37,398 nt of DNA, from contig JBFMFH010000072.1 of NCBI GenBank assembly GCA_040752275.1, positions 1 to 37,398 on the forward strand, in the 5' to 3' direction. The notes beneath the pieces were generated by a model. It saw nothing but the letters and a program-made list of their open reading frames with translations. It ran no database searches and was not told where the DNA came from. Shown here piece by piece: positions 7,088 to 16,837 of the stretch (the first letter of the stretch is position 1; each line of letters starts with the position of its first letter). Origin of the DNA: JBFMFH01 sp040752275 (GTDB lineage Bacteria; Acidobacteriota; Vicinamibacteria; Vicinamibacterales; JAKQTR01). Both the position numbers and the translations under genes were made by a program.

Positions 7088-7914
7088 GCGATGCGCCAAG
7101 ACCGCCCGCGGCGCACCCTGCCGGCCACGACTGCGCGTCCTGCGCGCTGTCCCGCCACAGCCATCTGGTTCGACGCGGTGTGACCCTCGACAGGTGGAAC
7201 TTCGTCGTGGCCCTGGCCGGCAACCCGAACACCGGCAAGAGCACCGTCTTCAATGCCCTGACCGGTCTGCGCCAGCACACCGGCAACTGGCCCGGCAAGA
7301 CCGTGGCGCGGGCGGAGGGCGGATTCGAGTACGGCGGGTCTCGGTTCAAGCTAATCGATCTGCCTGGCACCTACTCGCTGCTGTCGAACAGCCCGGACGA
7401 GCAGATCGCCCGCGACTTCATCCTGTTCGGCCAGCCGGACGTGACGGTGATCGTGGCCGACGCCACGCGTTTGGAGCGCAACCTCAATCTGGCACTCCAG
7501 GTGATCGAGATCACGCCCAGGGCCGTCGTGTGCCTCAACCTGATCGACGAGGCCCGCCGTCACGGCATCACGGTGGATGACCGCCAGCTCGCCCGCGATC
7601 TCGGCGTGCCGGTCGTGCCTGCCGCGGCGGCTCGCGGGGAAGGCCTGCCGCAGCTCCTCGCCGTCGTCAGCGATGTCGCCACCGGGCACCTCGTTTCCAG
7701 CCCGCGGCGCCTCGAGGCCGAACCCTCGGAGGTCCGACCCGCGCTCGCGGAACTGGTCGGCCAGCTGCGGGCGGCGTTTCCCGCCCTGCCGAACCCCCGC
7801 TGGGTCGCGATGCGCCTGCTCGGCGGCGACGATTCCATCATCGCCGCTCTGCGCAGCGGCGAGCTCGGCCACGTCGGGTCGCTCGGTGCGATCGACGCGC
7901 CGTCGGAACCGTAA
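7084..7914 (+). CDS. feoB: FeoB GTPase domain protein (first half of split FeoB)
   Basis: This 276-residue soluble G protein corresponds to the N-terminal NFeoB part of the ferrous-iron transporter. Motifs visible are G1 GNPNTGKST, the switch region TGNWPGKT, G3 DLPGTYSL and G4 NLID, followed by an insertion or GDI-like region (about 190-270). An N-terminal HDCASCALSRHSH segment (about 14-26) offers a CxxC with several His, a possible metal-binding leader not found in classical FeoB. The start overlaps the preceding stop (ATGA). The stop TAA at 7912-7914 is followed immediately and in the same frame by the GTG of the permease half. So FeoB is either encoded as two proteins or interrupted by one stop codon. 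Adjacent split FeoB halves are known in other bacteria. Confidence 0.9.
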   Translation: MSDAPRPPAAHPAGHDCASCALSRHSHLVRRGVTLDRWNFVVALAGNPNTGKSTVFNALTGLRQHTGNWPGKTVARAEGGFEYGGSRFKLIDLPGTYSLLSNSPDEQIARDFILFGQPDVTVIVADATRLERNLNLALQVIEITPRAVVCLNLIDEARRHGITVDDRQLARDLGVPVVPAAAARGEGLPQLLAVVSDVATGHLVSSPRRLEAEPSEVRPALAELVGQLRAAFPALPNPRWVAMRLLGGDDSIIAALRSGELGHVGSLGAIDAPSEP

Positions 7915-9366
7915 GTGATCGAGACGACGATAGGACCAGAGTCCGTGACTCCGACACCCGACACGATCCTGCAAACGGCCCAGCGCTGGCGCGCGCGGAT
8001 CGACGGCGACATCCACGAGCACGTCGTCAAGGCTATCTACGCGCAAGCCGCCGACATCGTCGACCGCGCGGTCTCCAGGCCGGACAAGCCGGCCCGGCCG
8101 ACCCTGGATCGGACAATCGACCGCATCGTGACGAGCCAGAGGTGGGGCCTGCTGGTCATGGCCGGCCTGTTCGCCGCGATGCTGTGGATCACCATCACAG
8201 GCGCGAACATCCCGTCCGGATGGCTGGCCTGGCTGCTGGTGGACGCCATTCACCCGTGGCTGCGGGCACTCGCGGCGGATGCCGGCGTGCCGGCGTGGCT
8301 GAACGGCCTGACGGTGGACGGCATGTACCTGGCCACCGCATGGGTCGTCAGCGTCATGCTGCCCCCCATGGCGATCTTCTTTCCACTCTTCACGCTCCTC
8401 GAGGACTTCGGCTACCTGCCGCGCGTGGCCTTCAATCTCGATCGTCTCTTCAAGGCGGCCGGTGCACACGGCAAGCAGGCCATGACGACGATGATGGGGT
8501 TCGGGTGCAATGCGGCGGGTGTCGTGTCCACGCGGATCATCGACAGCCCGCGCGAGCGGCTGCTGGCGATCATCACGAACAACTTCGCGCTGTGCAACGG
8601 GCGGTGGCCGACTCAGTTCCTGATCGCGACCATCTTCATCGGCAGCTTGGGGCCTCCGCACCTGGCCGGGCTGATTGCCGCCGTCTCGGTGGCGGCCGTG
8701 GCGCTCCTCGGCGTCGTCCTGACATTGGCCGTCGGCGGCGTGCTGTCGCGGACCATGCTCAAGGGCGAAGTGAGCACCTTCAGCCTCGAGCTGCCGCCCT
8801 ACCGCCCGCCGCGCATCCTGCAGACGCTCTACACGTCACTCATCGACCGCACGCTGTTCATCCTCTGGCGCGCCGTCGTCTTCGCGCTGCCGGCGGGAGC
8901 CGTGATCTGGCTCAGTGCCAACCTGCAGGTTGGCGGAGTCAGCCTGGCCGAGCATTTCATCACGGGTGTCGATCCGGTGGCGTGGTACTTCGGACTGAAC
9001 GGCGTGATTCTGCTCGCGTACGTGATTGCCATTCCGGCCAACGAGATCGTCGTGCCGACCGTGCTGATGCTCACGGTCATGGTGACCGGCTCGCACGGTC
9101 TGGGCGCCGGGGCCGGCGTCATGTTCGAGCTGGAGTCGACCGAGGCCTTGAAGCGGCTGCTCGAGGACGGCGGCTGGACGCTGCTGACGGCGGTGAATCT
9201 GATGCTGTTCAGCTTGCTGCACAATCCGTGCAGCACCACCCTGTACACGATCTACAAGGAAACGGGGAGCGCCAAATGGACGGCCGTCTCGGCCATCATC
9301 CCGCTCGCCCTGGGCTTTGCCGTGACGTTCGCCGTCGCGAGCCTCTGGCGCGCGCTGGCGGGGTAG
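7915..9366 (+). CDS. feoB: FeoB membrane permease domain (second half of split FeoB)
   Basis: This 483-residue protein matches the C-terminal transport part of FeoB. It has a helical linker (about 20-75), then roughly eight to ten transmembrane segments with Gate-type repeats. The signature GFGCN (about 199-203) is followed by AAG rather than the usual VPA, and a second conserved cysteine lies in HNPCSTT near the C-terminus. The start is GTG directly after the TAA of the GTPase gene, in the same frame, with no evident Shine-Dalgarno sequence, so expression probably depends on termination-reinitiation coupling. With the GTPase half and the FeoA domain upstream it would make a complete Fe(II) importer of the cytoplasmic membrane. 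The family is secure; the altered GFGCN context may affect selectivity. Confidence 0.88.
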   Translation: MIETTIGPESVTPTPDTILQTAQRWRARIDGDIHEHVVKAIYAQAADIVDRAVSRPDKPARPTLDRTIDRIVTSQRWGLLVMAGLFAAMLWITITGANIPSGWLAWLLVDAIHPWLRALAADAGVPAWLNGLTVDGMYLATAWVVSVMLPPMAIFFPLFTLLEDFGYLPRVAFNLDRLFKAAGAHGKQAMTTMMGFGCNAAGVVSTRIIDSPRERLLAIITNNFALCNGRWPTQFLIATIFIGSLGPPHLAGLIAAVSVAAVALLGVVLTLAVGGVLSRTMLKGEVSTFSLELPPYRPPRILQTLYTSLIDRTLFILWRAVVFALPAGAVIWLSANLQVGGVSLAEHFITGVDPVAWYFGLNGVILLAYVIAIPANEIVVPTVLMLTVMVTGSHGLGAGAGVMFELESTEALKRLLEDGGWTLLTAVNLMLFSLLHNPCSTTLYTIYKETGSAKWTAVSAIIPLALGFAVTFAVASLWRALAG

Positions 9367-9465
9367 GACAGATGTCATGGGCGACGAATGCCAGGGCGAC
9401 CCCGCGTGCACCAAGACCCGGACGGTGCCGCTGGCGACCGCGGTGATGGTGCTGGACGCAGGGCA

Positions 9466-9732
9466 CTAGCGGTCCCAGTACTCGAACGCGCGGCGAAGGA
9501 CGTCGACGACATAGAGGACGCTGAGGAGCACGCCCGCTGACGTTGCGGCCGCGACTCGCAACGGAAGACGCGCCGCTGCCTCTCGCCGCGCCATGCGCCG
9601 CCGGTGTTGCCGGCACACCTCCTGATGCATCCGGCGACGGACAGACTCGGTCGTCGCAGGGCTGGCATCCACTCGGGCCAGTCCCGCGAGAACCGTCTCG
9701 ACCGCCGACTCTGTCGCCTTCCCGGGCCTCAT
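9466..9732 (-). CDS. Small single-pass membrane protein, putative anti-sigma factor
   Basis: This 88-residue protein has a charged, Arg-rich cytosolic N-terminus (about 1-55) and one transmembrane helix (about 57-78, LRVAAATSAGVLLSVLYVVDVL region truncated here for length), ending in a short tail. Its ATG overlaps the stop of the ECF sigma gene by four bases (ATGA), the typical arrangement for a sigma factor and its membrane-bound inhibitor. No zinc-binding HxxxCxxC motif is present and no family is recognised, so the anti-sigma role is inferred from context and topology only. The stop codon falls within a 12-base match to the terminal inverted repeat found at the window ends. Confidence 0.55.
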   Translation of the reverse strand: MRPGKATESAVETVLAGLARVDASPATTESVRRRMHQEVCRQHRRRMARREAAARLPLRVAAATSAGVLLSVLYVVDVLRRAFEYWDR

Positions 9733-10322
9733 GCCGTCACCTCCCTCCAGGCAGCCGACGGGGCCTTGTCGAGCCGGGCGAGTTCCCGCGCTAGCAGCGC
9801 CCTGGCCCGGAAGAGCCTCTGGCGCAGAGCCTCCGGAGACACGTGGCAGATGGCGGCCGCCTCGGTCGGCGCGAAGCCCTCGACGGCCACCAGCAGCAAC
9901 ACCTCGCGGTGGCGGCTTGGCATCCTGGCGATGGCCCGCTCGATGTGGCGTTCGAGCTCACTTGCGGCGGCGATCTCAAACGGCGTGGCCTGCGCGGGAG
10001 ACTGAGGCCAGAGTCCGCACGCTGCGGACTCGACCGTCTCGTCGGTGGCCCGAGATCGGCAGTAGTTGAGGTACAGGTTGCGGGCGACCGTATAGAGCCA
10101 CGGGCCAAGGCAGGTGTCCGGCCGCAACCGTTCGGCGTGCCTGACCAGACGCAGCCACAGTTCCTCGAGCAGGTCGTCGGCGACGTCGCGGCTTCGGCTC
10201 AGACGGACCAGAAAGCCGTAGACCTGCGGTCGATACGCGTCGTACACCTCATCGAATGCGGCCATCTCGCCGGCACGCAGTCTGGCCACAAGCGCGAGTT
10301 CGCTCTCCCTGGCCTGCTCCAT
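9729..10322 (-). CDS. ECF-type RNA polymerase sigma factor
   Basis: This 197-residue protein has sigma region 2 at about 20-90 (FDEVYDAYRPQVYGF, then DLLEELWLRLV) and sigma region 4 at about 125-185 (RMPSRHREVLLLVAVEGF, then an HTH ending in LRQRLFRARALL). There is no region 1 or 3, as in extracytoplasmic-function sigma factors. The ATG at 10322 is preferred to a GTG at 10343. TATCAC lies four bases before the ATG and no clear Shine-Dalgarno sequence is present. It is translationally coupled to the downstream small membrane protein, and is divergent from a small membrane-protein gene across a palindrome at 10351-10366. Target promoters cannot be named from this window. Confidence 0.87.
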   Translation of the reverse strand: MEQARESELALVARLRAGEMAAFDEVYDAYRPQVYGFLVRLSRSRDVADDLLEELWLRLVRHAERLRPDTCLGPWLYTVARNLYLNYCRSRATDETVESAACGLWPQSPAQATPFEIAAASELERHIERAIARMPSRHREVLLLVAVEGFAPTEAAAICHVSPEALRQRLFRARALLARELARLDKAPSAAWREVTA

Positions 10323-10350
10323 ACACGTGATAACCCCGTACACGCTATCG

Positions 10351-10366
10351 CGTGACGACCGTCACG
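10351..10366. promoter_or_regulatory. 16-bp perfect palindrome between divergent genes
   Basis: CGTGACG-AC-CGTCACG is a 7-bp perfect inverted repeat with a two-base centre. It lies 29 bases before the sigma-factor ATG and 51 bases before the divergent membrane-protein ATG. It has the form of an operator for a dimeric regulator. No cognate regulator is identified. Confidence 0.5.
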
Positions 10367-10416
10367 GTCTGGCCCCCCGGGGTGTTGTACGCATTAGACA
10401 CCAGCGGGAGGGAGAG

Positions 10417-10764
10417 ATGCTCATGAATAGCCTCGGGATCTACCTGATGTGGCTGTCCGTTCTCGTCAGTGGCGTCGGCGGCCTGGGCACCGCGATTCTC
10501 TACGTCGCGAAACCGACCGAAGGCAAGCTGGCGCTCATGCGCCCCTTCTCGCTGGCGGCGATCTTCTCGTCGTTGTCGAGCGCCGCAGCCGGCGCGGCTA
10601 CCGTTCTTCGGGGACTCGCGGTTTCAGGGCCCCGCCCGAACCATGCGTTCGTGCTGATGGGCTGGGCAGAGACGCTCGTGCCTGTCTACGTCGCTTTTGC
10701 GTTCCTTGGACTGGCGTGGCTGCTCGTGGCCGTCGGCCTCAAACGGACCGAAATGCGCGGCTAG
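10417..10764 (+). CDS. Small three-helix membrane protein of unknown function
   Basis: This 115-residue protein has three predicted transmembrane helices (about 5-28, 41-66 and 85-108) and short polar loops, and no family I recognise. The ATG at 10417 is preceded by a purine-rich GGAGGGAGAG. An ATG six bases later (10423) is also possible, while an in-frame start at 10327 would run through the palindromic control region and is unlikely. It is transcribed away from the ECF sigma gene, so it may be a target of that sigma factor. This is an inference from position only. Confidence 0.6.
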   Translation: MLMNSLGIYLMWLSVLVSGVGGLGTAILYVAKPTEGKLALMRPFSLAAIFSSLSSAAAGAATVLRGLAVSGPRPNHAFVLMGWAETLVPVYVAFAFLGLAWLLVAVGLKRTEMRG

Positions 10765-10775
10765 AGGGTCCAGCG

Positions 10776-11128
10776 TCACGCGCGCACAGGGACATCCGAC
10801 ACTCTGACGGTCAGACGCGCTCCCAGCCTCTCTTCCATGAGGACAAGGACTCCGAGATCGTCAGGGCCCATCGGGCAGCTCGAGCCAAGGACAACCTCGA
10901 ACGGTGAGGAGACCGCCCGACTCGTCAGACTGACCTGCTGAGACCCGCGCTTCGGTGGTATCCCAGTTGGACTACGAAATCGGCGGTATCGCCGAGGACT
11001 GGGCCGTCGGTCTCGAGTTGTTCCGGACTGATGATGGCCACAGAGGGCCACACACCGCCACGAACCGCGTTGAGCATGGGGTCTCCTGACGGGGGGCGGC
11101 GCAACCCAGTCACGCTCGGGATCCGCAC
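10776..11128 (-). pseudogene. Possible frame-disrupted gene remnant
   Basis: The 417-base space before the DUF5916 gene holds no intact convincing gene. On the minus strand one frame reads protein-like from about 11074 (MLNAVRGGVWPSVAIISPEQ) to a stop at 10925. A second frame reads protein-like from about 10912 (SSPFEVVLGSSCPM, then DDLGVLVLMEERLG) to a stop at 10776. Together they would make about 100 residues if one frame change near 10930-10970 were repaired. The second part loosely resembles a STAS-like helix-strand pattern, but this is not enough to assign it. The alternative is simply non-coding DNA of high GC. Confidence 0.25.
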
Positions 11129-11181
11129 CGGCGAGGCACGCTCCGCGCAACCGTTCCCCTTCGGATTCCGTCCAATCCGGC

Positions 11182-13383
11182 ATGGGGTTCCGACGCTCCC
11201 TTGGCGTGCCCGCCTTCATTGCGGCGATCGCAGTAGGAATTCCCGGCGTCCTGGCGGCAGCCGACCCGCCTCCTCCGCCCTTCTCGCTGCGCTATGTCGA
11301 TAGCCCACCGAGCATCGACGGGCGCCTGGGCGAGGGCGAATGGGCCGACGAGGCGCCCACCGGCGACTGGCTCTCCTACAATCCCCTGTACGGCGATCGC
11401 CTGCCGCAGCGCACGACCGTCTGGGCTGCGTACGACAGGCGGTATCTGTACTTCGCCTTCCGGTGCGTCGACCCCGACCCTGCGAAGATCAAGACGACCA
11501 TCGCTCGACGCGACAACGTGTGGAACGACGATTGGGTGGGCCTCAAGCTCGACGCCATGGGCGACGGACAGACGTCCTATGACATGTTCGTGAACCCCAG
11601 CGGCGTGCAGGGCGACATCCTGACCAGCGCAGCGAAAGGCGAGAACTCGTCGGTAGACTGGGTCTGGGACAGCGCAGCGACCGAGACGTCGGACGGCTAC
11701 ACGGTGGAGATCCGCGTGCCGGTGCAGAGCATCCGGTTCAGGAGCGGGACTGCGATCCCGATGCGCGTCCTGTTCTGGCGTCGGATCAGCCGCCTCGGCG
11801 TGTCGGTCTCGTGGCCCGACATTCCTCCTGGCAAGAGCGCCTTCGAACGCCAGGCGACGATGACGGTGCCCGATCTCGAATGGCCGGGTGTCCGGGAGGT
11901 GATTCCGGCGATCACCGACTCCGTCAGGCAGGCACGGTCCACGCCCGGGCGGTGGGGGGCGGCCGATAACACGGCCAACATCGGTGTGAGCGCCAAGTTC
12001 GGCGTCACCTCGGCAATCACGCTGGACGGCACGATCAACCCCGACTTCAGCCAGGTCGAGAGCGACGCCTTCCAGGTGCAGGTCAACCAGCGGTATCCGA
12101 TCTTCTTCAGCGAGAAGCGTCCCTTCTTCATGGAGGGCATGGGGGTCTTCGAGCTGGCTGGCACCGGCGGGGACGGCAACATGATGACCGCCATCCACAC
12201 CCGCCGGATTGTCGATCCGCTGTTTGGCGTCAAGCTATCCGGTACGGTGGGCCGGGTGACGTTCGGGACGATCAGCGCTGCGGATGAAGCAGCCGGACGC
12301 CTCGATGCGCAGTTCGAAGGCAAGCGCAGGCTGTTCAATATCGCGCGCGCCACCTACAGCCTCGGCCCGAGCAGCAGTTACCTCGGCGCCATCGTCACCG
12401 ACACGGAGTTCGCGGGTGGCTACAACCGCGTCGCCGGGGGCGATGTGTCTCTCAGATTCGGCTCCCAGCAGGTGACCGCGACACTGCTGCACTCGGCCTC
12501 GGCCGATCCCGGAGACATCGGACCGTCCAGCTCCGGCGCCATGGCCCAGGCGACGTACGGCTACAGTTCCCGGAGGGCGGCCTTCGCCACGCAGGTCGAG
12601 CACTACGACGAAGGCTTCCAGATGGACACCGCCTTCTACAACCGCACGGGGACGACCGGCGGATGGATGTACGGCGGCCTGAACTTCTACCCCGACAAGG
12701 CGCGCGCCCCCTGGTTGAAGAAGATCAACCCGTTCGTGTACGTCCAGTACGTGCACGATCGCGTGCAGGGAGGCGACGACAACATCCAGGTCTTCGCGGT
12801 GCGGGCGAACCTCACGCGGAACGGGAGCCTGCGGGCCGATGTGATTCGCGTGAGGGAAGCCTGGGCTCGCCAGGAATTCGACCAGCACTACCTCCGTCTC
12901 CAGGGGAGCATGCAGGCGACCAAGTGGCTGTACCTGAGCGGCCAGCTGCGGGCAGGTGAGACCCTGTACTACGATACCCTCAACCCGTTCGTCGGACCAT
13001 CCGCTTTGCAGTCCCTCACCCTCGTGCTGCAGCCCAGCGCGCGATTCGCGCAGAACGTGACCGTTCAGCGTCAGACGCTCGATCGCCCAGCCGCCGGTGG
13101 CCGCGTCTACGAGGTCCTCGTCGTGAACACGAAGACCACCTATCAGTTCACTCCGCAGTTCTCCGTGCGGGGCATCGTGCAGTACGACAGCTCGCGGCGG
13201 CGCGTGCTGGGCGATTTCCTGTTGTCGTACGAGGTGCGGCCGGGCACCGTGTTCTACGCCGGGTATGGGGCCCTGCTCGAGCAGCGCGACTACCGGGGGA
13301 ATGCCTGGGTACCAGGCGAGGGGACGTACCTCACGACGAACAGGGGTCTCTTCGCGAAGGCCTCGTACCTCTACCGATTCTGA
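11182..13383 (+). CDS. CBM9-like/DUF5916 outer-membrane beta-barrel protein
   Basis: This 733-residue protein has a signal peptide (about 1-26). An N-terminal CBM9-like or DOMON-type beta-sandwich follows (about 35-225; PPSIDGRLGEGEWADEA and TTVWAAYDRRYLYFAFR). The DUF5916 C-terminal part (about 235-733) includes the family-typical NPDFSQVESDAFQVQVNQRY and FFSEKRPFFMEG stretches. It has alternating beta-strand character and ends in an aromatic residue (YLYRF), a common outer-membrane barrel signature. The role is not experimentally defined in this family; surface glycan binding or outer-membrane transport is likely. It appears monocistronic. No clear Shine-Dalgarno sequence is visible before the ATG at 11182. 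Confidence 0.85.
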   Translation: MGFRRSLGVPAFIAAIAVGIPGVLAAADPPPPPFSLRYVDSPPSIDGRLGEGEWADEAPTGDWLSYNPLYGDRLPQRTTVWAAYDRRYLYFAFRCVDPDPAKIKTTIARRDNVWNDDWVGLKLDAMGDGQTSYDMFVNPSGVQGDILTSAAKGENSSVDWVWDSAATETSDGYTVEIRVPVQSIRFRSGTAIPMRVLFWRRISRLGVSVSWPDIPPGKSAFERQATMTVPDLEWPGVREVIPAITDSVRQARSTPGRWGAADNTANIGVSAKFGVTSAITLDGTINPDFSQVESDAFQVQVNQRYPIFFSEKRPFFMEGMGVFELAGTGGDGNMMTAIHTRRIVDPLFGVKLSGTVGRVTFGTISAADEAAGRLDAQFEGKRRLFNIARATYSLGPSSSYLGAIVTDTEFAGGYNRVAGGDVSLRFGSQQVTATLLHSASADPGDIGPSSSGAMAQATYGYSSRRAAFATQVEHYDEGFQMDTAFYNRTGTTGGWMYGGLNFYPDKARAPWLKKINPFVYVQYVHDRVQGGDDNIQVFAVRANLTRNGSLRADVIRVREAWARQEFDQHYLRLQGSMQATKWLYLSGQLRAGETLYYDTLNPFVGPSALQSLTLVLQPSARFAQNVTVQRQTLDRPAAGGRVYEVLVVNTKTTYQFTPQFSVRGIVQYDSSRRRVLGDFLLSYEVRPGTVFYAGYGALLEQRDYRGNAWVPGEGTYLTTNRGLFAKASYLYRF

Positions 13384-13458
13384 GTCGCGCAGGCCTCAGG
13401 TCTGGCGGCGAATCCTGTCGCAGTGGCCGGGAACCACAGGCGCGCCGGGAATCAAAGA

Positions 13459-13488
13459 TTTGAATTACTCAAAAGATTGATCTATAGT
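13459..13488 (+). promoter_or_regulatory. Promoter with Fur/PerR-like 7-1-7 operator
   Basis: TTTGAAT-T-ACTCAAA (13459-13473) is a 7-1-7 inverted repeat with 6 of 7 positions paired, the geometry of Fur/PerR boxes. It overlaps the -35 hexamer TTGAAT (13460-13465), which is 17 bases from a strong -10 TATAGT (13483-13488). The GTG start at 13495 is six bases after the -10 element, with no Shine-Dalgarno sequence, so a leaderless transcript and autorepression are likely. Confidence 0.65.
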
Positions 13489-13494
13489 GCTTGA

Positions 13495-13995
13495 GTGGCA
13501 ACTGACCAGGCAGACCTCCTCCGTCGGCGCGGCATCCAGATCACGGCCCAGCGATTGGCCGTCTTGCGGGCCGTGGCGAGTCAGCCCCACATCACGGCCG
13601 ACGCCGTGGCGGAGGGTGTCAGGGTCGAGATCGGGGCCATCTCGCTCCAGTCGGTGTACGACGCTCTTGGCCTCCTGGTCGCTGAGGGCCTCATCCGGCG
13701 CATTCAGCCCGCCGGGTCAGCCGCTCGCTTCGAGGACCGGGTTGCCGACAACCACCACCATCTGATCTGTCGAATCTGTGGCCGTCTGGTCGACGTCGAC
13801 TGCGCGGTTGGCGCTGCCCCCTGTCTCACGCCGAACGACGACAGGGGCTACCAGGTCGACGAGGCCGAGGTTGCCTATTGGGGGCGCTGCCCGGATTGCC
13901 TGGCTCAATCCGAAGCGCCGTCCCGCTCCGACCCACCGACACGCCGGCGCCGAAGCCAGCGACGGATCAACCGGGCTTCACCCCCATCACGGTAG
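13495..13995 (+). CDS. Fur/PerR-family metalloregulator
   Basis: This 166-residue regulator has a winged helix (about 5-80) and a dimerisation/metal domain. The latter carries HHH at 87-89, C92xxC95 and C132xxC135, the paired CxxC motifs that bind structural zinc. The C-terminus adds a basic, Arg-rich tail of about 25 residues that is unusual for the family. It is 14 bases upstream of katG and probably co-transcribed, resembling the furA-katG arrangement of actinobacteria. A role in derepressing the catalase-peroxidase under peroxide or iron stress is inferred. GTG at 13495 is the start that fits the promoter. Whether it is peroxide-sensing (PerR-like) or iron-sensing cannot be decided from sequence. 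Confidence 0.87.
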   Translation: MATDQADLLRRRGIQITAQRLAVLRAVASQPHITADAVAEGVRVEIGAISLQSVYDALGLLVAEGLIRRIQPAGSAARFEDRVADNHHHLICRICGRLVDVDCAVGAAPCLTPNDDRGYQVDEAEVAYWGRCPDCLAQSEAPSRSDPPTRRRRSQRRINRASPPSR

Positions 13996-14009
13996 AGGAC
14001 AACATCACT

Positions 14010-16190
<2,181 letters not shown>

Positions 16191-16196
16191 TCCCGG

Positions 16197-16234
16197 CGCT
16201 CAGGTCGGCCTTCGCCGGCCGGCCTGAGCGTTTT
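16197..16234 (+). terminator. Intrinsic terminator of the katG operon
   Basis: A 14-bp stem with one G-T wobble (CGCTCAGGTCGGCC / GGCCGGCCTGAGCG) and a 6-base loop is followed by TTTT, seven bases after the katG stop codon. Confidence 0.85.
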
Positions 16235-16293
16235 CGGTCCGATCGCCGGTTGACTTCCATCCGGTGACGATCGATTGGGGCGTCTGCGGTGGC

Positions 16294-16587
16294 TCAGCGC
16301 GACGCCTTGGCGCGCCGCCGTACAACGGCACCGGCAGTGCGAGGGCGACCACCAGGTCGGCCATTCCTGCGCGACGCGCGGGCCTTCGGTGCGCTGCGCT
16401 GTGCGCCCACCAGGGCGGCGACGCCAACGATATCGGCCGTCCCTCTTCCCGCGCCGGAGAAGCGGGCCACGCGGACCCGTGCGTCTGGCCGAGCGGCCGG
16501 GTGCGCGTTCAGGTACTCCGCCAGCACGGCGCGAATCGCGCGCTCAGCCTTCGCCTGTGGGACTTGGCGAAGCCAGTCGTAGCTCAC
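16294..16587 (-). CDS. Small basic hypothetical protein, possibly frame-disrupted
   Basis: This is a 97-residue frame starting GTG at 16587, just after (in its direction) the tRNA-Lys gene. The first 60 residues (MSYDWLRQVPQAKAERAIRA, continuing EYLNAHPAARP) look protein-like and keep high GC at third codon positions. The last 35 are Arg-rich and less convincing. A different minus-strand frame (starting MADLVVALALPVPLYGGAPR near 16361) reads better there, suggesting a frameshift. No ribosome binding site or family is recognised. It may be non-coding. Confidence 0.3.
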   Translation of the reverse strand: MSYDWLRQVPQAKAERAIRAVLAEYLNAHPAARPDARVRVARFSGAGRGTADIVGVAALVGAQRSAPKARASRRNGRPGGRPRTAGAVVRRRAKASR

Positions 16588-16623
16588 CGAGGAAGGTGAT
16601 GAAAGCCGAAGGTGAGCGAAGGC

Positions 16624-16699
16624 TGGTGAGCCGCGTAGGAATCGAACCTACAACCCGCAGATTAAGAGTCTGCTGCTCTGCCAATTGAGCTAGCGGCCC
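16624..16699 (-). tRNA. tRNA-Lys (anticodon CTT)
   Basis: A 76-nt cloverleaf with genome-encoded CCA. The acceptor stem GGGCCGC pairs with GCGGCTC, the anticodon stem is GCAGA/TCTGC around loop CTCTTAA, and the T-loop is GTTCGATTC. A TATACT-like -10 element lies about 70 bases upstream (near 16770). Confidence 0.95.
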
Positions 16700-16837
16700 A
16701 CTCTCGTGTGGTCCCCTCCGCGCGCGCCGCCGCATCGGCGAGCCCGGCTTCGTGAACCCGGAACTCCGAGTATACCAGAACCCGCCCGGGGAAGGCGACG
16801 CGCCCGCCGCCTTCCGCCTTCCCCGATCGGCGAGCGG

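Noticed and set aside
9459..9470. 12-base match (CAGGGCACTAGC) to the terminal inverted repeat of the end element
   Set aside because: It includes the CTAG edge but no further similarity on either side. It could be chance in a GC-rich sequence, so I do not call a degenerate element copy.
16544..16735. 63-residue frame over the tRNA-Lys gene
   Set aside because: It is a translation through a tRNA (LAQLAEQQTLNLRVVGS pattern), a well-known false gene.
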